Part shown: positions 51,883-60,468 of the stretch, in pieces
Layout of the letters: the number at the start of each line of letters is the position of its first letter
Numbering within the stretch: position 1 is the stretch's first letter
Assembly (NCBI GenBank): GCA_029233925.1
Contig: JARGOX010000017.1
Span: 1-64,000 of the forward strand
DNA: 64,000 nt
Direction of reading: 5' to 3'
DNA from: Rhizobiaceae bacterium
GTDB taxonomy: Bacteria; Pseudomonadota; Alphaproteobacteria; Rhizobiales; Rhizobiaceae
Position numbers and translations under genes: made by a program
Notes under the pieces: model-generated
Database searches by the model: none
What the model saw: the letters and a program-made list of their open reading frames with translations, nothing else
Told to the model about the DNA's origin: nothing

Positions 51883-52764
51883 TTACAGTCGATAGACCTG
51901 GGCAGCCGTGTTGCAGAAGATGTTCTGCATGGCGTCTTCGCCCAGTTCGCTGACCGCCGATATATGGGCTGCGACCAGGGCTTCGTAGGAGGTCCAGATT
52001 TTCTCAATCGGGAAATTGGAGCCGAACATGCACCGCTCATCACCGAACATGTCAACTGTCTCAAGGATGATCCGCTTGATCAGATCGGCATCGACGCAGT
52101 GCACAAAGGTGCCAAAGCCTGACAGTTTGCTGACGACATTGGGCAATTCGGCCAACGCTCGCATACCTTCTCGCCAAGTGGTCCAGCCTTCATCGGACTG
52201 GTCTTCCGGCATGCCTGCATGTTGCAGAATGAAGGTGACATCCGGACAGGATTTCGCAAGGCTGACAGCACCCTTCATCTGACCGGCAAACAATTGCAGA
52301 TCAAAGGTCCAGCCGAAATCCGCCAGTTTGCGAATGTTGGCCTGAATGGCAGGGTCCTCGGCCATGGAGGCATTGGCGGCGAAGCGGTAAAGCGGATTTT
52401 CATGCCAATGGAACTGTTGCCGAATGCCGCGCATCGCGGGATAGGCCGACAAGCGTTCGAGTTGCGGGCGCACATCGGGAACGGTCATATCGGCAAAACC
52501 GACAATACCCTGGGGCCAGCCGGTCTTATCGGCTGTTTCCTGCACCCAGCGAACCTCGTCTTCGAATTGATCATTCGGCCAGTTTGCCTGCACATAGACG
52601 GACCGGGTGACATTGCTGGAAGCGATATCGCTCAGAAATTCCTCTATCGGATAGTCGCGGCGCAGCGTTTCATAGTCACCGAATATCCGCGGCTGCATGG
52701 GTCCCTGTAACCATTTGAGGTCCGCCTGCCGCCAAATGTGATGATGGCTGTCAATAATGTCCAT
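51883..52764 (-). CDS. Amidohydrolase-2 family lactonase-like protein
   Basis: This 293-residue protein has the metal motif DSHHHIW at the N-terminus, QHAGMPEDQSDEGW (His near 181) and the Asp-type end FGSNFPIEKIW. It resembles L-fucono- and L-rhamnono-lactonases of the amidohydrolase family, which open sugar lactones. It is the last gene of a leftward operon with an FAH-family hydrolase and a TRAP transporter, a set typical of sugar-acid use. Dehydratase and dehydrogenase genes for such a path are not present here. Confidence 0.83.
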   Translation of the reverse strand: MDIIDSHHHIWRQADLKWLQGPMQPRIFGDYETLRRDYPIEEFLSDIASSNVTRSVYVQANWPNDQFEDEVRWVQETADKTGWPQGIVGFADMTVPDVRPQLERLSAYPAMRGIRQQFHWHENPLYRFAANASMAEDPAIQANIRKLADFGWTFDLQLFAGQMKGAVSLAKSCPDVTFILQHAGMPEDQSDEGWTTWREGMRALAELPNVVSKLSGFGTFVHCVDADLIKRIILETVDMFGDERCMFGSNFPIEKIWTSYEALVAAHISAVSELGEDAMQNIFCNTAAQVYRL

Positions 52765-52788
52765 AGGCCACTCCTGTAATGGTTTGCC

Positions 52789-53631
52789 TTAACCGGCCTG
52801 CACGGTTTGATGCTGTTCGCCCAAACCGGTCACGCTCAACCGCATTTCATCGCCGGCCTGCAACCAGACCTGTGGGTTGAAACCCATGCCGACGCCTGCC
52901 GGTGTGCCGGTGGTGATGACATCGCCGGGTTCAAGTTTCATGAATTGCGAGGTAAAGGCAATGATCTCATCGACCGGGAAGATCATGTCGGCGGTCGAGC
53001 CGGACTGCATCACCTTGCCGTTCAGTTCGAGCTTGAGATCCAGCGCCTGCGGGTCGGGAACTTCATCTGCCGTCAGCAGCCAAGGCCCGAGCGGCCCAAA
53101 GGTCGGGGCGCTTTTGCCCTTGACCCATTGGCCGGTGCCTTCGGCCTGCCAGCTTCGCTCGGAGACATCGTTGCAGATCGCATAACCGGCGACATGATTC
53201 AAAGCGTCCTCGCGCGAAACGCGGTAGGCTGGACGTCCGATGACAATCGCCAGTTCCACTTCCCAATCCAGCTTGTGGGCATTGTCAGGGCGAATGACGG
53301 GATCATTGGGGCCGCTCAAGCTGTTTGGCGCCTTGTTGAACAGGATTGGTTCGGCTGGAATCGGCAGGTTAGATTCCTTCGCATGGTTCGTATAGTTCAG
53401 GCCCACGCACATGAAGTTGCCGATCCTGGCGAGCGGCGAACCCAGACGCACATCCTTTTGTGCTTCTGGCAGGCTTTTCAGATCGATGGTTTTCAGCTTT
53501 TCGATGACATCGCAGCTGATCGCGGAACCGGCGAAATCTTCCGTCACGCCGGACAGGTCGCGAATGGTACCGTCGTCTTCCAGAATGCCCGGGCGTTCCT
53601 CGCCTTTTGCACCAAATCTTACGAGTTTCAT
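52789..53631 (-). CDS. Fumarylacetoacetate hydrolase-family protein
   Basis: This 280-residue FAH-fold enzyme has metal ligands in LDWEVELAIVIGRPAYRVS and the catalytic-side motif TGTPAGVGMGFNP near the C-terminus. CVGLNYTNHAKESN begins the conserved core. It is of the type that cleaves 2,4-diketo-3-deoxy acids or acts as ureidoglycolate lyase. The ATG at 53631 has GGAAT upstream; an ATG at 53667 would run into the TRAP gene. It is encoded between the DctM and lactonase-like genes. Confidence 0.87.
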   Translation of the reverse strand: MKLVRFGAKGEERPGILEDDGTIRDLSGVTEDFAGSAISCDVIEKLKTIDLKSLPEAQKDVRLGSPLARIGNFMCVGLNYTNHAKESNLPIPAEPILFNKAPNSLSGPNDPVIRPDNAHKLDWEVELAIVIGRPAYRVSREDALNHVAGYAICNDVSERSWQAEGTGQWVKGKSAPTFGPLGPWLLTADEVPDPQALDLKLELNGKVMQSGSTADMIFPVDEIIAFTSQFMKLEPGDVITTGTPAGVGMGFNPQVWLQAGDEMRLSVTGLGEQHQTVQAG

Positions 53632-53663
53632 TTTTATTCCTTTCTTGATGTGCCGTCCGGTGC

Positions 53664-54929
53664 TCACAGAAGGAGCAGGGACAAATAGGGGATAAAGGTC
53701 AGAAGGAGCAGGACACCAATGAGTGCGACCACAAAGGGAGCGACACCTATGGCAACGTCCTTCATGGTGGTTCCCGAAATGCCGGTGATGACAAAGAGGT
53801 TCAGACCAATGGGCGGTGTCACTGCCGCGATTTCGATATTCAGAACCAGAACGATGGCAAAATGAACCGGGTGAATGCCGAGCGCCGCCACGGTCGGCAA
53901 CAGCAAAGGTGCAACCACGGTAAGCAGGGTGAAACCGTCAAGGAAGCACCCCAGCGCAATCAGCATGACATTGGCGATCAGCAGAAAGCCGAGGGGCGAG
54001 AGATTGAACGTCTCGATCAATCCGACAATCGACTGGGGAATGCCGACCAGGGTTGCCAGCATGCCGATAAAAAGCGCGCCTGACAGAATGAACAGGATGG
54101 ATCCGGTTCCGCGGGCGCTTTCAAGGAAAATGAGCGGCAGGTCTCTGATTCCGATTGAACGGTAAACGCACATCCCGATGAACAGTCCGTAGACAACCGA
54201 GAGTGCTGCTGCTTCCGTCGGCGTGGTGTAGCCAAGATAAATGCCACCCAACACGATGGCCGGCATGCCCAGAGCCGGTGCTGCCATGACAAAGGTCTGC
54301 CATACAACGCGCAGCGAGAAGGGTTCGGTCCGAGCGCCATAGCCATGCCGGAAGGCAATCGTAAAGGCGACAATGCCGATTGCCAGAGCGGCTATCAGAC
54401 CGGGTACGACGCCGGCCAGAAACAGGCTTTTGACCGATTGCTGGGACAATTCGGCAAAGATCACCATGGCGACGCTGGGCGGGATCAGAATACCCAGCGT
54501 GCCGCCTGCCGCCATCAGCCCGGCGGTATAGCGGCGCGGATAGCCAAGCGCTTCCATGGTCGGGATCATCGTGCGACCGAGGGCAGCGGCAGAGGCGACG
54601 GATGAGCCTGTCATCGCGCCAAAGATTGCCGATGCGCCGCTGGCGCCGATGGACGCGCCACCTGGAACGCCACCGACGAGGCTTTGCATGAAGGCGAAGA
54701 GATGTTTGGCGAAGCCGGAACGCAGCATGATGTTGCCGGCGAGAATGAAAAACGGAACTGCCAAGAGAATAAAGCTGTCGAGAGATGAATAGATGGACTG
54801 CGCCACCTGAGTCAACGATGTCGCGCCTGTCGCGTAAACAAAGATCAGGCCGGAAAGCCACAGGGCAAAGCCGACCGGCACGCCGATCACCAGAAAAAAC
54901 AGAATGAGGCAGACGAGAAGAAGGGACAT
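53664..54929 (-). CDS. dctM: TRAP transporter large permease (DctM)
   Basis: This 421-residue membrane protein has the usual DctM blocks GGVPGGASIGASGASAIFGA, GTLGILIPPSVAMVIFA, YTTPTEAAALSVVYGL and AAVTPPIGLNLFVITG. It starts 6 bp after DctQ. It is the uptake channel of the GntR-controlled operon. Confidence 0.93.
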   Translation of the reverse strand: MSLLLVCLILFFLVIGVPVGFALWLSGLIFVYATGATSLTQVAQSIYSSLDSFILLAVPFFILAGNIMLRSGFAKHLFAFMQSLVGGVPGGASIGASGASAIFGAMTGSSVASAAALGRTMIPTMEALGYPRRYTAGLMAAGGTLGILIPPSVAMVIFAELSQQSVKSLFLAGVVPGLIAALAIGIVAFTIAFRHGYGARTEPFSLRVVWQTFVMAAPALGMPAIVLGGIYLGYTTPTEAAALSVVYGLFIGMCVYRSIGIRDLPLIFLESARGTGSILFILSGALFIGMLATLVGIPQSIVGLIETFNLSPLGFLLIANVMLIALGCFLDGFTLLTVVAPLLLPTVAALGIHPVHFAIVLVLNIEIAAVTPPIGLNLFVITGISGTTMKDVAIGVAPFVVALIGVLLLLTFIPYLSLLLL

Positions 54930-54935
54930 TTGCGT

Positions 54936-55436
54936 TTATTCTCCGCTTTCGCGCTGGGGCGTCTTTCCGGCTCCAAGCAAACGCAGGACAAGCCGCAAGC
55001 TGATCAGCGCGAAGCTGATCGGTACGATCGTTTGAGCAACCCAAACAGGGAAAGGCAGATTGGAATGCGCGAAGCTCAGATTGAACCAGATCGATTCCTT
55101 GACAAAGATGATTCCAAGCCAGGTTGCCGTCAGAGAAAACAACAGACACAGAAAATCGGCGAACCAACCCAAGCGTCTCTGCGTGCGTTCTCCAAAAAGG
55201 CCGACAACAAATTCGACGCGAATATGTCCGTCCCGGCGTGTCAGGCCGATGGCACTGAAATACACCAGCATGATCAGCAACACGCGGGAGAATTCCTCGG
55301 ACCAGGGAAGGGAAACACCCGAGAGCGTGCGAACGGTGATTTCATAGGTGACCAGAAGAAAGACCCCGGCGAGGCAGAGGACGGCGAGGCCGTCCTCTGC
55401 TCTGGCCAGAATATCACTGACTTTTTTCAACATCAT
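54936..55436 (-). CDS. dctQ: TRAP transporter small permease (DctQ)
   Basis: This 166-residue protein has four membrane segments and the DctQ pattern LPWSEEFSRVLLIMLVYFSA. The two possible ATGs (55436 and 55433) overlap the DctP stop, so the genes are translationally coupled. Confidence 0.9.
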   Translation of the reverse strand: MMLKKVSDILARAEDGLAVLCLAGVFLLVTYEITVRTLSGVSLPWSEEFSRVLLIMLVYFSAIGLTRRDGHIRVEFVVGLFGERTQRRLGWFADFLCLLFSLTATWLGIIFVKESIWFNLSFAHSNLPFPVWVAQTIVPISFALISLRLVLRLLGAGKTPQRESGE

Positions 55437-56410
55437 TTGCTGTAGGATTGGAGTTCGCCCATCAGATCCGTGCCGATTTGCGATTCAAATTCGGTCCAGA
55501 CCGAGCTGGTTGCTTCCATCCATACGTCCCGTTCTGCTTCCGTCTGCATATGGACGGCGACACCGGCGTTGCGCAGGTCTTCCAGGGCCTGGTCCGAGGC
55601 CTCTTCGGAACGCTTGCGGTGTTTTTCCGCAACTTCTGTTGCAGCCGTCTGAATAATGCCGCGCAGTTCAGGGTCCAGTCCGTTCCACCAGGCCGTATTG
55701 ACTGTCCAGGGATAGAAAGCCATGTAATAGGGTGCATAGGTGACGTGGCGAATGCTTTCCTGCCACTTGTAGACGGTGTAGCTGTCCGTTGGCACGTTCA
55801 GGCCATCGATGAGGCCCTGCTGAATTGCCGGTGAAATCTCACCGAAATTGATCGAGACAGGCTTGGCGTTCAACTTCTGAAGCATTGCCAGATTGACTTT
55901 ACCCAATCCACGGAATTTCAATCCTGCCATGTCTTCCGGCTTGACAAGCGGCGTCTCGCGGGTGCCTGGAACGAGGTAGTCGAAGGGCAGGATGCCGATG
56001 ACGGTCGCGCCTTTTTCCTCAGTCTCGGCATAGACACGTTCAAAGAACTTGTCGTCAATGGCATTGTAGAAAGACTGTTTGGTCGGAAAGGCATAGGGCA
56101 GCTCTGATACGGCGCTTCTGGGAGCAAGTGCGCTCCAATAGGCGGAAATCAGTGTTGTCATTTCAGCATCGCCACGCAGGATGGCCTGCACAAGGTCGAG
56201 GCCGCGATAGAGGCTGCCACTTGGGAAAAACTTGACTTCGATACGTCCATTGGACCGTTCTTCAACGATCTGCTTGAACTCCTTGTTTGCCGCGCCAGGC
56301 GTGATTTCCAGCGAATATTCAACCGGGAACCGTATCGTCACTTCCTGCGAGAATGCCGGCGCTGCCCACAATGTCATGCCGGCGGCTGCAAGAGCCAAAA
56401 GATTTTTCAT
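55433..56410 (-). CDS. dctP: TRAP transporter substrate-binding protein (DctP)
   Basis: This 325-residue periplasmic receptor has a signal peptide (KNLLALAAAGMTLWAAPAFS). The DctP core includes GIRGLG-like segment AGLKFRGLGKVNLAMLQKLN, where Arg normally binds the ligand carboxylate, and INFGEISPAIQQGLIDGLNV. GGAGG precedes the ATG at 56410. It opens the operon facing the GntR gene. With the lactonase and FAH-family genes downstream, a sugar acid ligand is plausible. Confidence 0.9.
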   Translation of the reverse strand: MKNLLALAAAGMTLWAAPAFSQEVTIRFPVEYSLEITPGAANKEFKQIVEERSNGRIEVKFFPSGSLYRGLDLVQAILRGDAEMTTLISAYWSALAPRSAVSELPYAFPTKQSFYNAIDDKFFERVYAETEEKGATVIGILPFDYLVPGTRETPLVKPEDMAGLKFRGLGKVNLAMLQKLNAKPVSINFGEISPAIQQGLIDGLNVPTDSYTVYKWQESIRHVTYAPYYMAFYPWTVNTAWWNGLDPELRGIIQTAATEVAEKHRKRSEEASDQALEDLRNAGVAVHMQTEAERDVWMEATSSVWTEFESQIGTDLMGELQSYSK

Positions 56411-56434
56411 GATTTCCTCCGTTATAATATACAT

Positions 56435-56492
56435 TGCATATGACACCCTGTTGGTGGCATCATTATGCAAGATTTATGATACTTTCGAAAGT
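56435..56492. promoter_or_regulatory. Operator-like elements between dctP and gntR
   Basis: Two elements lie in the 96-bp divergent region. An imperfect inverted repeat has TGCATATGACACC (56435-56447) facing GGTGGCATCATTATGCA (56453-56469). The second is the perfect 12-bp palindrome ACTTTCGAAAGT (56481-56492). Either could be the GntR binding site. Confidence 0.55.
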
Positions 56493-56506
56493 TTGGCAAT
56501 CTTTAG

Positions 56507-57163
56507 ATGATTAGCAGAAGCACAAAAGCATGGGAAATTTTACGCAACGCGATTGTCTCGGGGCGGTTGAAGCCCGGTGCGCCGTTGAAAACCTCCGAAC
56601 TTCAGGACCTGTGCGGGATGAGTGTATCGCCAGTCAGGGAAGCCTTGGCACGCCTTGTGGCGACGGGGCTTGCCACTGCGGAACACAATCTCGGATACAG
56701 GGTGGCGCCGCTCAGCGCACCCGATCTGGAGGACCTCGTGGGCACACGTATTCGCGAAGAATCCTGGGCTTTGCAGCGATCAATCGAGAATGGTGACGAA
56801 ATATGGGAAGGACAAATTCTGTCCAGCCTGCACGTCCTTGAGCGCCTACCAAGGGAGAATCCGCAAGAGCCGACCTTGTACAATGAACAATGGGAAAGCC
56901 GCCATTGCGATTTTCACAACGCATTGATTTGTGAATGTGGATCAAAGCTCACACTGGGCTATTGTGAAACCTTGCGCGACCAGAATGACCGTTATCGCAG
57001 ACTGGCTCTTGTCCTGGAAATCGGCAAACGCAACGCTGCAAATGAACATCGTGAAATTGCGGAGGCTGCCATCCAGCGCGACGCACCGCGGGCGATCGAG
57101 GCGCTGGCCTCACACTATGCCATGACAGCGCAATTCCTGCTGGAAACATATGCCGACGACTGA
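56507..57163 (+). CDS. GntR-family regulator (FCD type)
   Basis: This 218-residue regulator has a winged HTH (about 5-70, with LKTSELQDLCGMSVSPVREA and LVATGLATAEHNLGYRV) and an all-helical FCD effector domain with metal-type residues in HCDFHNALICECGS and ASHYAM. It faces the TRAP-FAH-lactonase operon and is the likely repressor, released by a sugar acid or its product. Confidence 0.92.
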   Translation: MISRSTKAWEILRNAIVSGRLKPGAPLKTSELQDLCGMSVSPVREALARLVATGLATAEHNLGYRVAPLSAPDLEDLVGTRIREESWALQRSIENGDEIWEGQILSSLHVLERLPRENPQEPTLYNEQWESRHCDFHNALICECGSKLTLGYCETLRDQNDRYRRLALVLEIGKRNAANEHREIAEAAIQRDAPRAIEALASHYAMTAQFLLETYADD

Positions 57164-57320
57164 GCAGGGGGCTGTCAAAAAGGCCACAGCCTGACTGTTT
57201 TCCGTGCTGAAGTTCTGTCGGATTTTCGTTGACGCGCCGCTGCCTCGTGCCGCGGCGAATGTCCGTATCCATTTTGCTTTGCCAAAATCGGCGGCATCAC
57301 CAATCCCTGCAATTTCTCCC

Positions 57321-57371
57321 ATGTCGCCTGTGCGGACACTTTGTGCATACCCGTGTCCGCTGTGCGGACAC
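57321..57371 (+). promoter_or_regulatory. Paired GTGTCCGC/GCGGACAC operators
   Basis: GTGTCCGC-TGT-GCGGACAC (57353-57371) is a perfect inverted repeat. A second, imperfect copy ATGTCGCC-TGT-GCGGACAC lies at 57321-57339, exactly 32 bp away, three helical turns. They stand about 70-120 bp before the leader ORF of the TRAP/aromatic operon. The rest of 57164-57442 holds no gene. The IclR-type regulator at the right end of the window is a candidate binder. Confidence 0.65.
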
Positions 57372-57442
57372 TTTGCGGATGGATGTATCGGAGCGGCCTG
57401 CCAAACCCATAGGGTGAGCGAAAGGGATTCAGGAGGATCGGC

Positions 57443-57529
57443 ATGAACATTCACATCATCGGACATCGTGCAGACCGGCTCGATCTGGCGATTTTCGCCA
57501 CCTGCGGCCTTGGCGGCCGGACGCGATGA
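57443..57529 (+). CDS. 28-codon leader ORF coupled to dctQ
   Basis: A short frame with the strong ribosome site AGGAGG (57431-57436) starts with ATG at 57443 and ends at TGA 57527-57529. The stop overlaps the dctQ ATG (57526) in an ATGA junction. The dctQ start itself has no ribosome site of its own, so its translation appears to depend on passage through this frame. The peptide begins MNIHIIGHRADRLDLAIF and is rich in Gly and Arg at the end. It could be a real leader peptide, or it could only serve to deliver ribosomes. Confidence 0.6.
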   Translation: MNIHIIGHRADRLDLAIFATCGLGGRTR

Positions 57530-58011
57530 CGGCTTCGGCTATTCGCAATATTCTGTCGAAGGCATTTCTTGCAGCTGCAGGTGGCTGCTTCGTGTTTGGA
57601 GCCGGCGTCACGGTGGGGGATGTTGTCCTGCGTGCTGTCGCCGGGATGAATGTGCCTGCGGCCATTGAGCTGACGTCGCTTTCGATCGGCCTGGGTGCGC
57701 TCCTGTCCATGCCGGTTTGCTATGCCAAGGCAACGCATGTGACAGCGCGGCTTCTCTCGGAGCTTTCACCCGGTCGCTTTTCGCGGCCGCTCGGTCTTGT
57801 CGGCAGCGTCTTCTCCCTAGGCTTCGCCGCACTGTTGCTGTGGATCCTGGCTCGAAACGCCTGTTCCAAACTGGGCTCGCCGCAAACCACAGCGGATCTC
57901 GGATTGTCGATGCCATTGGCGCTGAGCATCGTGGCTCTGGCATTGGCCGCTGCTTTGGTGGCCTCTGTGGCAGGACTTTTCTTCACGCTGAAGAACGGGC
58001 GGGAGTTTTGA
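57526..58011 (+). CDS. dctQ: TRAP transporter small permease (DctQ)
   Basis: This 161-residue protein has four membrane segments (near 14-38, 46-62, 84-105 and 128-152) and the DctQ arrangement AAIELTSLSIGLGALLSMPV. It overlaps the leader ORF by 4 bp and the DctM gene by 1 bp (TGATG), so the three frames are coupled. Confidence 0.87.
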   Translation: MTASAIRNILSKAFLAAAGGCFVFGAGVTVGDVVLRAVAGMNVPAAIELTSLSIGLGALLSMPVCYAKATHVTARLLSELSPGRFSRPLGLVGSVFSLGFAALLLWILARNACSKLGSPQTTADLGLSMPLALSIVALALAAALVASVAGLFFTLKNGREF

Positions 58012-59312
58012 TGAGCGGCCTGGCTTTGGGCGGTCTCGGTTTTGCCGCGGCGATTGTCATGATTTTTCTGGAAATACCCGTGGCCGTGGCGCTTGGCCTT
58101 GTCGGATTGATCGGCTCGGCGATGATCATCGGTTTTTCCGGCGCCGAGGCAATCGGGGCGACAACCGTTTGGGACAGTCTGACCAATTACACGCTGACCA
58201 TGTTGCCGCTCTTCGTGATGATGGGCAATCTGGCGGCGCGCTGCGGGCTTTCAACAAAACTTTATCAATCCATGTCGGTGCTGACCGGCCATCGCCGCGG
58301 CGGGCTGGCGCTGGCGACCATTGGCGCCTCTGCAGGCTTCGGAATGATTTCCGGTTCCTCCCTGGCGACCACGGCAACCATGGGCCGGATTGCTCTGCCG
58401 CAGATGCGCGACGCCGGCTATTCGCGCTCGCTGTCTGCCGGATCCGTCGCCGCCGGTGGCACATTGGGCATTCTCATCCCGCCTTCGACCGTGCTGGTGA
58501 TCTATGCCTTTATCGCAGAGCAATCGATCCGCAGCCTGCTGCTGGCCACAGCCGGGCCAATTTTCCTGGCCGTCCTTTTGTATTGCCTGGCCATCTGGGT
58601 GCCCATCTGGATGGGCTGGTCCTCGGCCCCGCAGCGCGCCCGGGCCGGGTTGGCCGAGCGGCGCGACGCCTTGAGGGAACTGTTGCCGCCGGTGGGCATT
58701 TTCGGCCTCATCATGGGCGGGCTCTACTCGGGTCTGTTTACCGCCAATGAGACCGCGGCGATCGGTGCATCCGTCGTTCTGGCCTACGGCCTGTTGACGC
58801 GCCGTCTTTCCGCAGACGGGCTGATGGCGGCGGTGATGGATACGGCGATGACCTGCGGCGCACTCTATCTGGTGCTCATCGGGGCGAATTTGTTCAACTT
58901 TTTCCTGGCGCTCTCGGGTCTGCCCTTTTCCCTGACCGACATGTTCTCCGGCATTCTCGATCAACCGTTTCTGGTGATCCTTCTGATGCTGGCGATCTAC
59001 CTCGTGCTGGGGACCCTGATGGACAGTCTGGCCATGCTGCTTTTGACCGTGCCTTTGTTCGTGCCGGTGGCACAGGCCGCCGGGATCGACCTCGTATGGT
59101 TCGGGATCTTCGCGGTGACGGTGGTTGAAATGGGGCTGATCACACCGCCTGTGGGCATGAATCTCTTTGTGCTCAAGACCGTCTCGCCCGACGTCAAACT
59201 GACCGAACTATGGGTCGGGGTCACCCCCTTTGTCATCGCCGATCTGATCCGGGTTGCCATCATCATCGTCATTCCGGCAATCGTCCTATGGCTGCCGCTC
59301 AACGCTCTCTGA
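58011..59312 (+). CDS. dctM: TRAP transporter large permease (DctM)
   Basis: This 433-residue membrane protein has the DctM motifs FGMISGSSLATTATMGRIAL, GGTLGILIPPSTVLVIYA, FTANETAAIGASVVLAYG and GLITPPVGMNLFVLKT. The ATG at 58011 shares one base with the DctQ stop; the open frame upstream lies inside dctQ. Confidence 0.93.
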   Translation: MSGLALGGLGFAAAIVMIFLEIPVAVALGLVGLIGSAMIIGFSGAEAIGATTVWDSLTNYTLTMLPLFVMMGNLAARCGLSTKLYQSMSVLTGHRRGGLALATIGASAGFGMISGSSLATTATMGRIALPQMRDAGYSRSLSAGSVAAGGTLGILIPPSTVLVIYAFIAEQSIRSLLLATAGPIFLAVLLYCLAIWVPIWMGWSSAPQRARAGLAERRDALRELLPPVGIFGLIMGGLYSGLFTANETAAIGASVVLAYGLLTRRLSADGLMAAVMDTAMTCGALYLVLIGANLFNFFLALSGLPFSLTDMFSGILDQPFLVILLMLAIYLVLGTLMDSLAMLLLTVPLFVPVAQAAGIDLVWFGIFAVTVVEMGLITPPVGMNLFVLKTVSPDVKLTELWVGVTPFVIADLIRVAIIIVIPAIVLWLPLNAL

Positions 59313-59345
59313 CCAACTGCATCTGAACATCATATGGAGGAAACC

Positions 59346-60368
59346 ATGTTCAAAAATATACTCAAGTCCGCAACACCTGCCTTTGCACTCGCCCTGGCCC
59401 TGGCCACAGGATTGACTGCCGGTATCGCCGAAGCACGCGAGATGCGTGTCTCTTCATTTGAACCGGCTCAGGGCTTTTACTCCTCGAAAATTCTTGGGGT
59501 GTGGATCGACAAGATCAACGCCAAGCTGTCTGCCGATGCACAGTTCAAGCTCTATCCGGGCTCCATCCTCGGTGCACCGCCGGCGCAGGCGGAACTGGTG
59601 AAGGCCGGTGTGGCCGATGTCGCCCTGGTGGTGCCGACCTATACGCCGGGACTGTTCCCGGCGACAGGCGTGGTCGAGGTGCCGGGGCTGGTGGCAAACA
59701 GCGCCAGTGGAACGGACATTCTCAACACTTTGCTGGAAGAGGGCGCGCTGGACGCCGAATATGCCGACTACAAAATCATCGCGCTTTTCACCACCCCGTC
59801 CTACCGGTTTTTCATGGCCGATGCAGCGGTCACCGCGCCGGAGCAACTGAAGGGCAAAAAGCTGCGTTCGCCATCGAAATTCGGCTCGCAATTGTTTGAG
59901 ATGGTCGGCGCCTCCGGGGTCGGCATACCGGCGCCTCAGGTCTATGAGAATCTTGAACGCGGCGTTGTCTCCGGCGCTGTCTGGGTGATGGATGCCTATC
60001 GCACCTTCCGGCTGAACGAGGTGGCGCCCAATATCACCACCTCCGGCTTTATTGCGACGCCGATGGCGATCCTGATGAACAAGAACACCTATGCGTCCCT
60101 GTCAGACGGGGACAAGGCGGTGCTTGACGCGATGGCTGGCCGGGCCAATGCAGAATGGATTGCCTCTGTCGTCGACGCCACCGACGCGGAAATTGAAAAG
60201 AGCTTTCGCGATGCGGGTGAGGTCAATTTTGTTGATCTTGATGATGCCGGGCTGAAGGTATGGTCTGATGCCTTTGCCGGTGCAGCCGATGCCTGGGTCA
60301 ATGAGCAGGCCGACCCGAAAGCCGCTGCAGATACTTTGGCGCGTGCCCGCGCCGTTGCAGGCCAATAG
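59346..60368 (+). CDS. dctP: TRAP transporter substrate-binding protein (DctP)
   Basis: This 340-residue receptor has a signal peptide (ILKSATPAFALALALATGLT, cleavage after AEA) and the DctP core GKKLRSPSKFGSQLFEMVGA, with the Arg that usually binds the ligand carboxylate, and PAPQVYENLERGVVSGAVWV. The ATG at 59346 is preceded by GGAGG; an ATG at 59334 lies before that site. Its gene comes after the permeases and is followed by a strong hairpin. An aromatic acid ligand is likely from the enzymes encoded downstream. Confidence 0.9.
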   Translation: MFKNILKSATPAFALALALATGLTAGIAEAREMRVSSFEPAQGFYSSKILGVWIDKINAKLSADAQFKLYPGSILGAPPAQAELVKAGVADVALVVPTYTPGLFPATGVVEVPGLVANSASGTDILNTLLEEGALDAEYADYKIIALFTTPSYRFFMADAAVTAPEQLKGKKLRSPSKFGSQLFEMVGASGVGIPAPQVYENLERGVVSGAVWVMDAYRTFRLNEVAPNITTSGFIATPMAILMNKNTYASLSDGDKAVLDAMAGRANAEWIASVVDATDAEIEKSFRDAGEVNFVDLDDAGLKVWSDAFAGAADAWVNEQADPKAAADTLARARAVAGQ

Positions 60369-60379
60369 ACCTGACAGAC

Positions 60380-60406
60380 CTCCGCCCGTCGTCCTGACGG
60401 GCGGAG
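60380..60406 (+). terminator. Strong hairpin between dctP and the dioxygenase gene
   Basis: CTCCGCCCGTC (60380-60390) pairs fully with GACGGGCGGAG (60396-60406) around a five-base loop. No T-run follows. It may stabilise the dctP message, or partly reduce transcription into the enzyme genes, rather than terminate fully. Confidence 0.6.
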
Positions 60407-60468
60407 ATTGGCCCGTGAGCGATTTTGGTCCGCCGGGCAGGCAATGGGATTCAACAAGGGAGATGGTC

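Noticed and set aside
54121-55167. Long minus-strand frame across dctQ and dctM
   Set aside because: It lies in another frame over two well-supported TRAP permease genes and has no membrane or domain pattern of its own.
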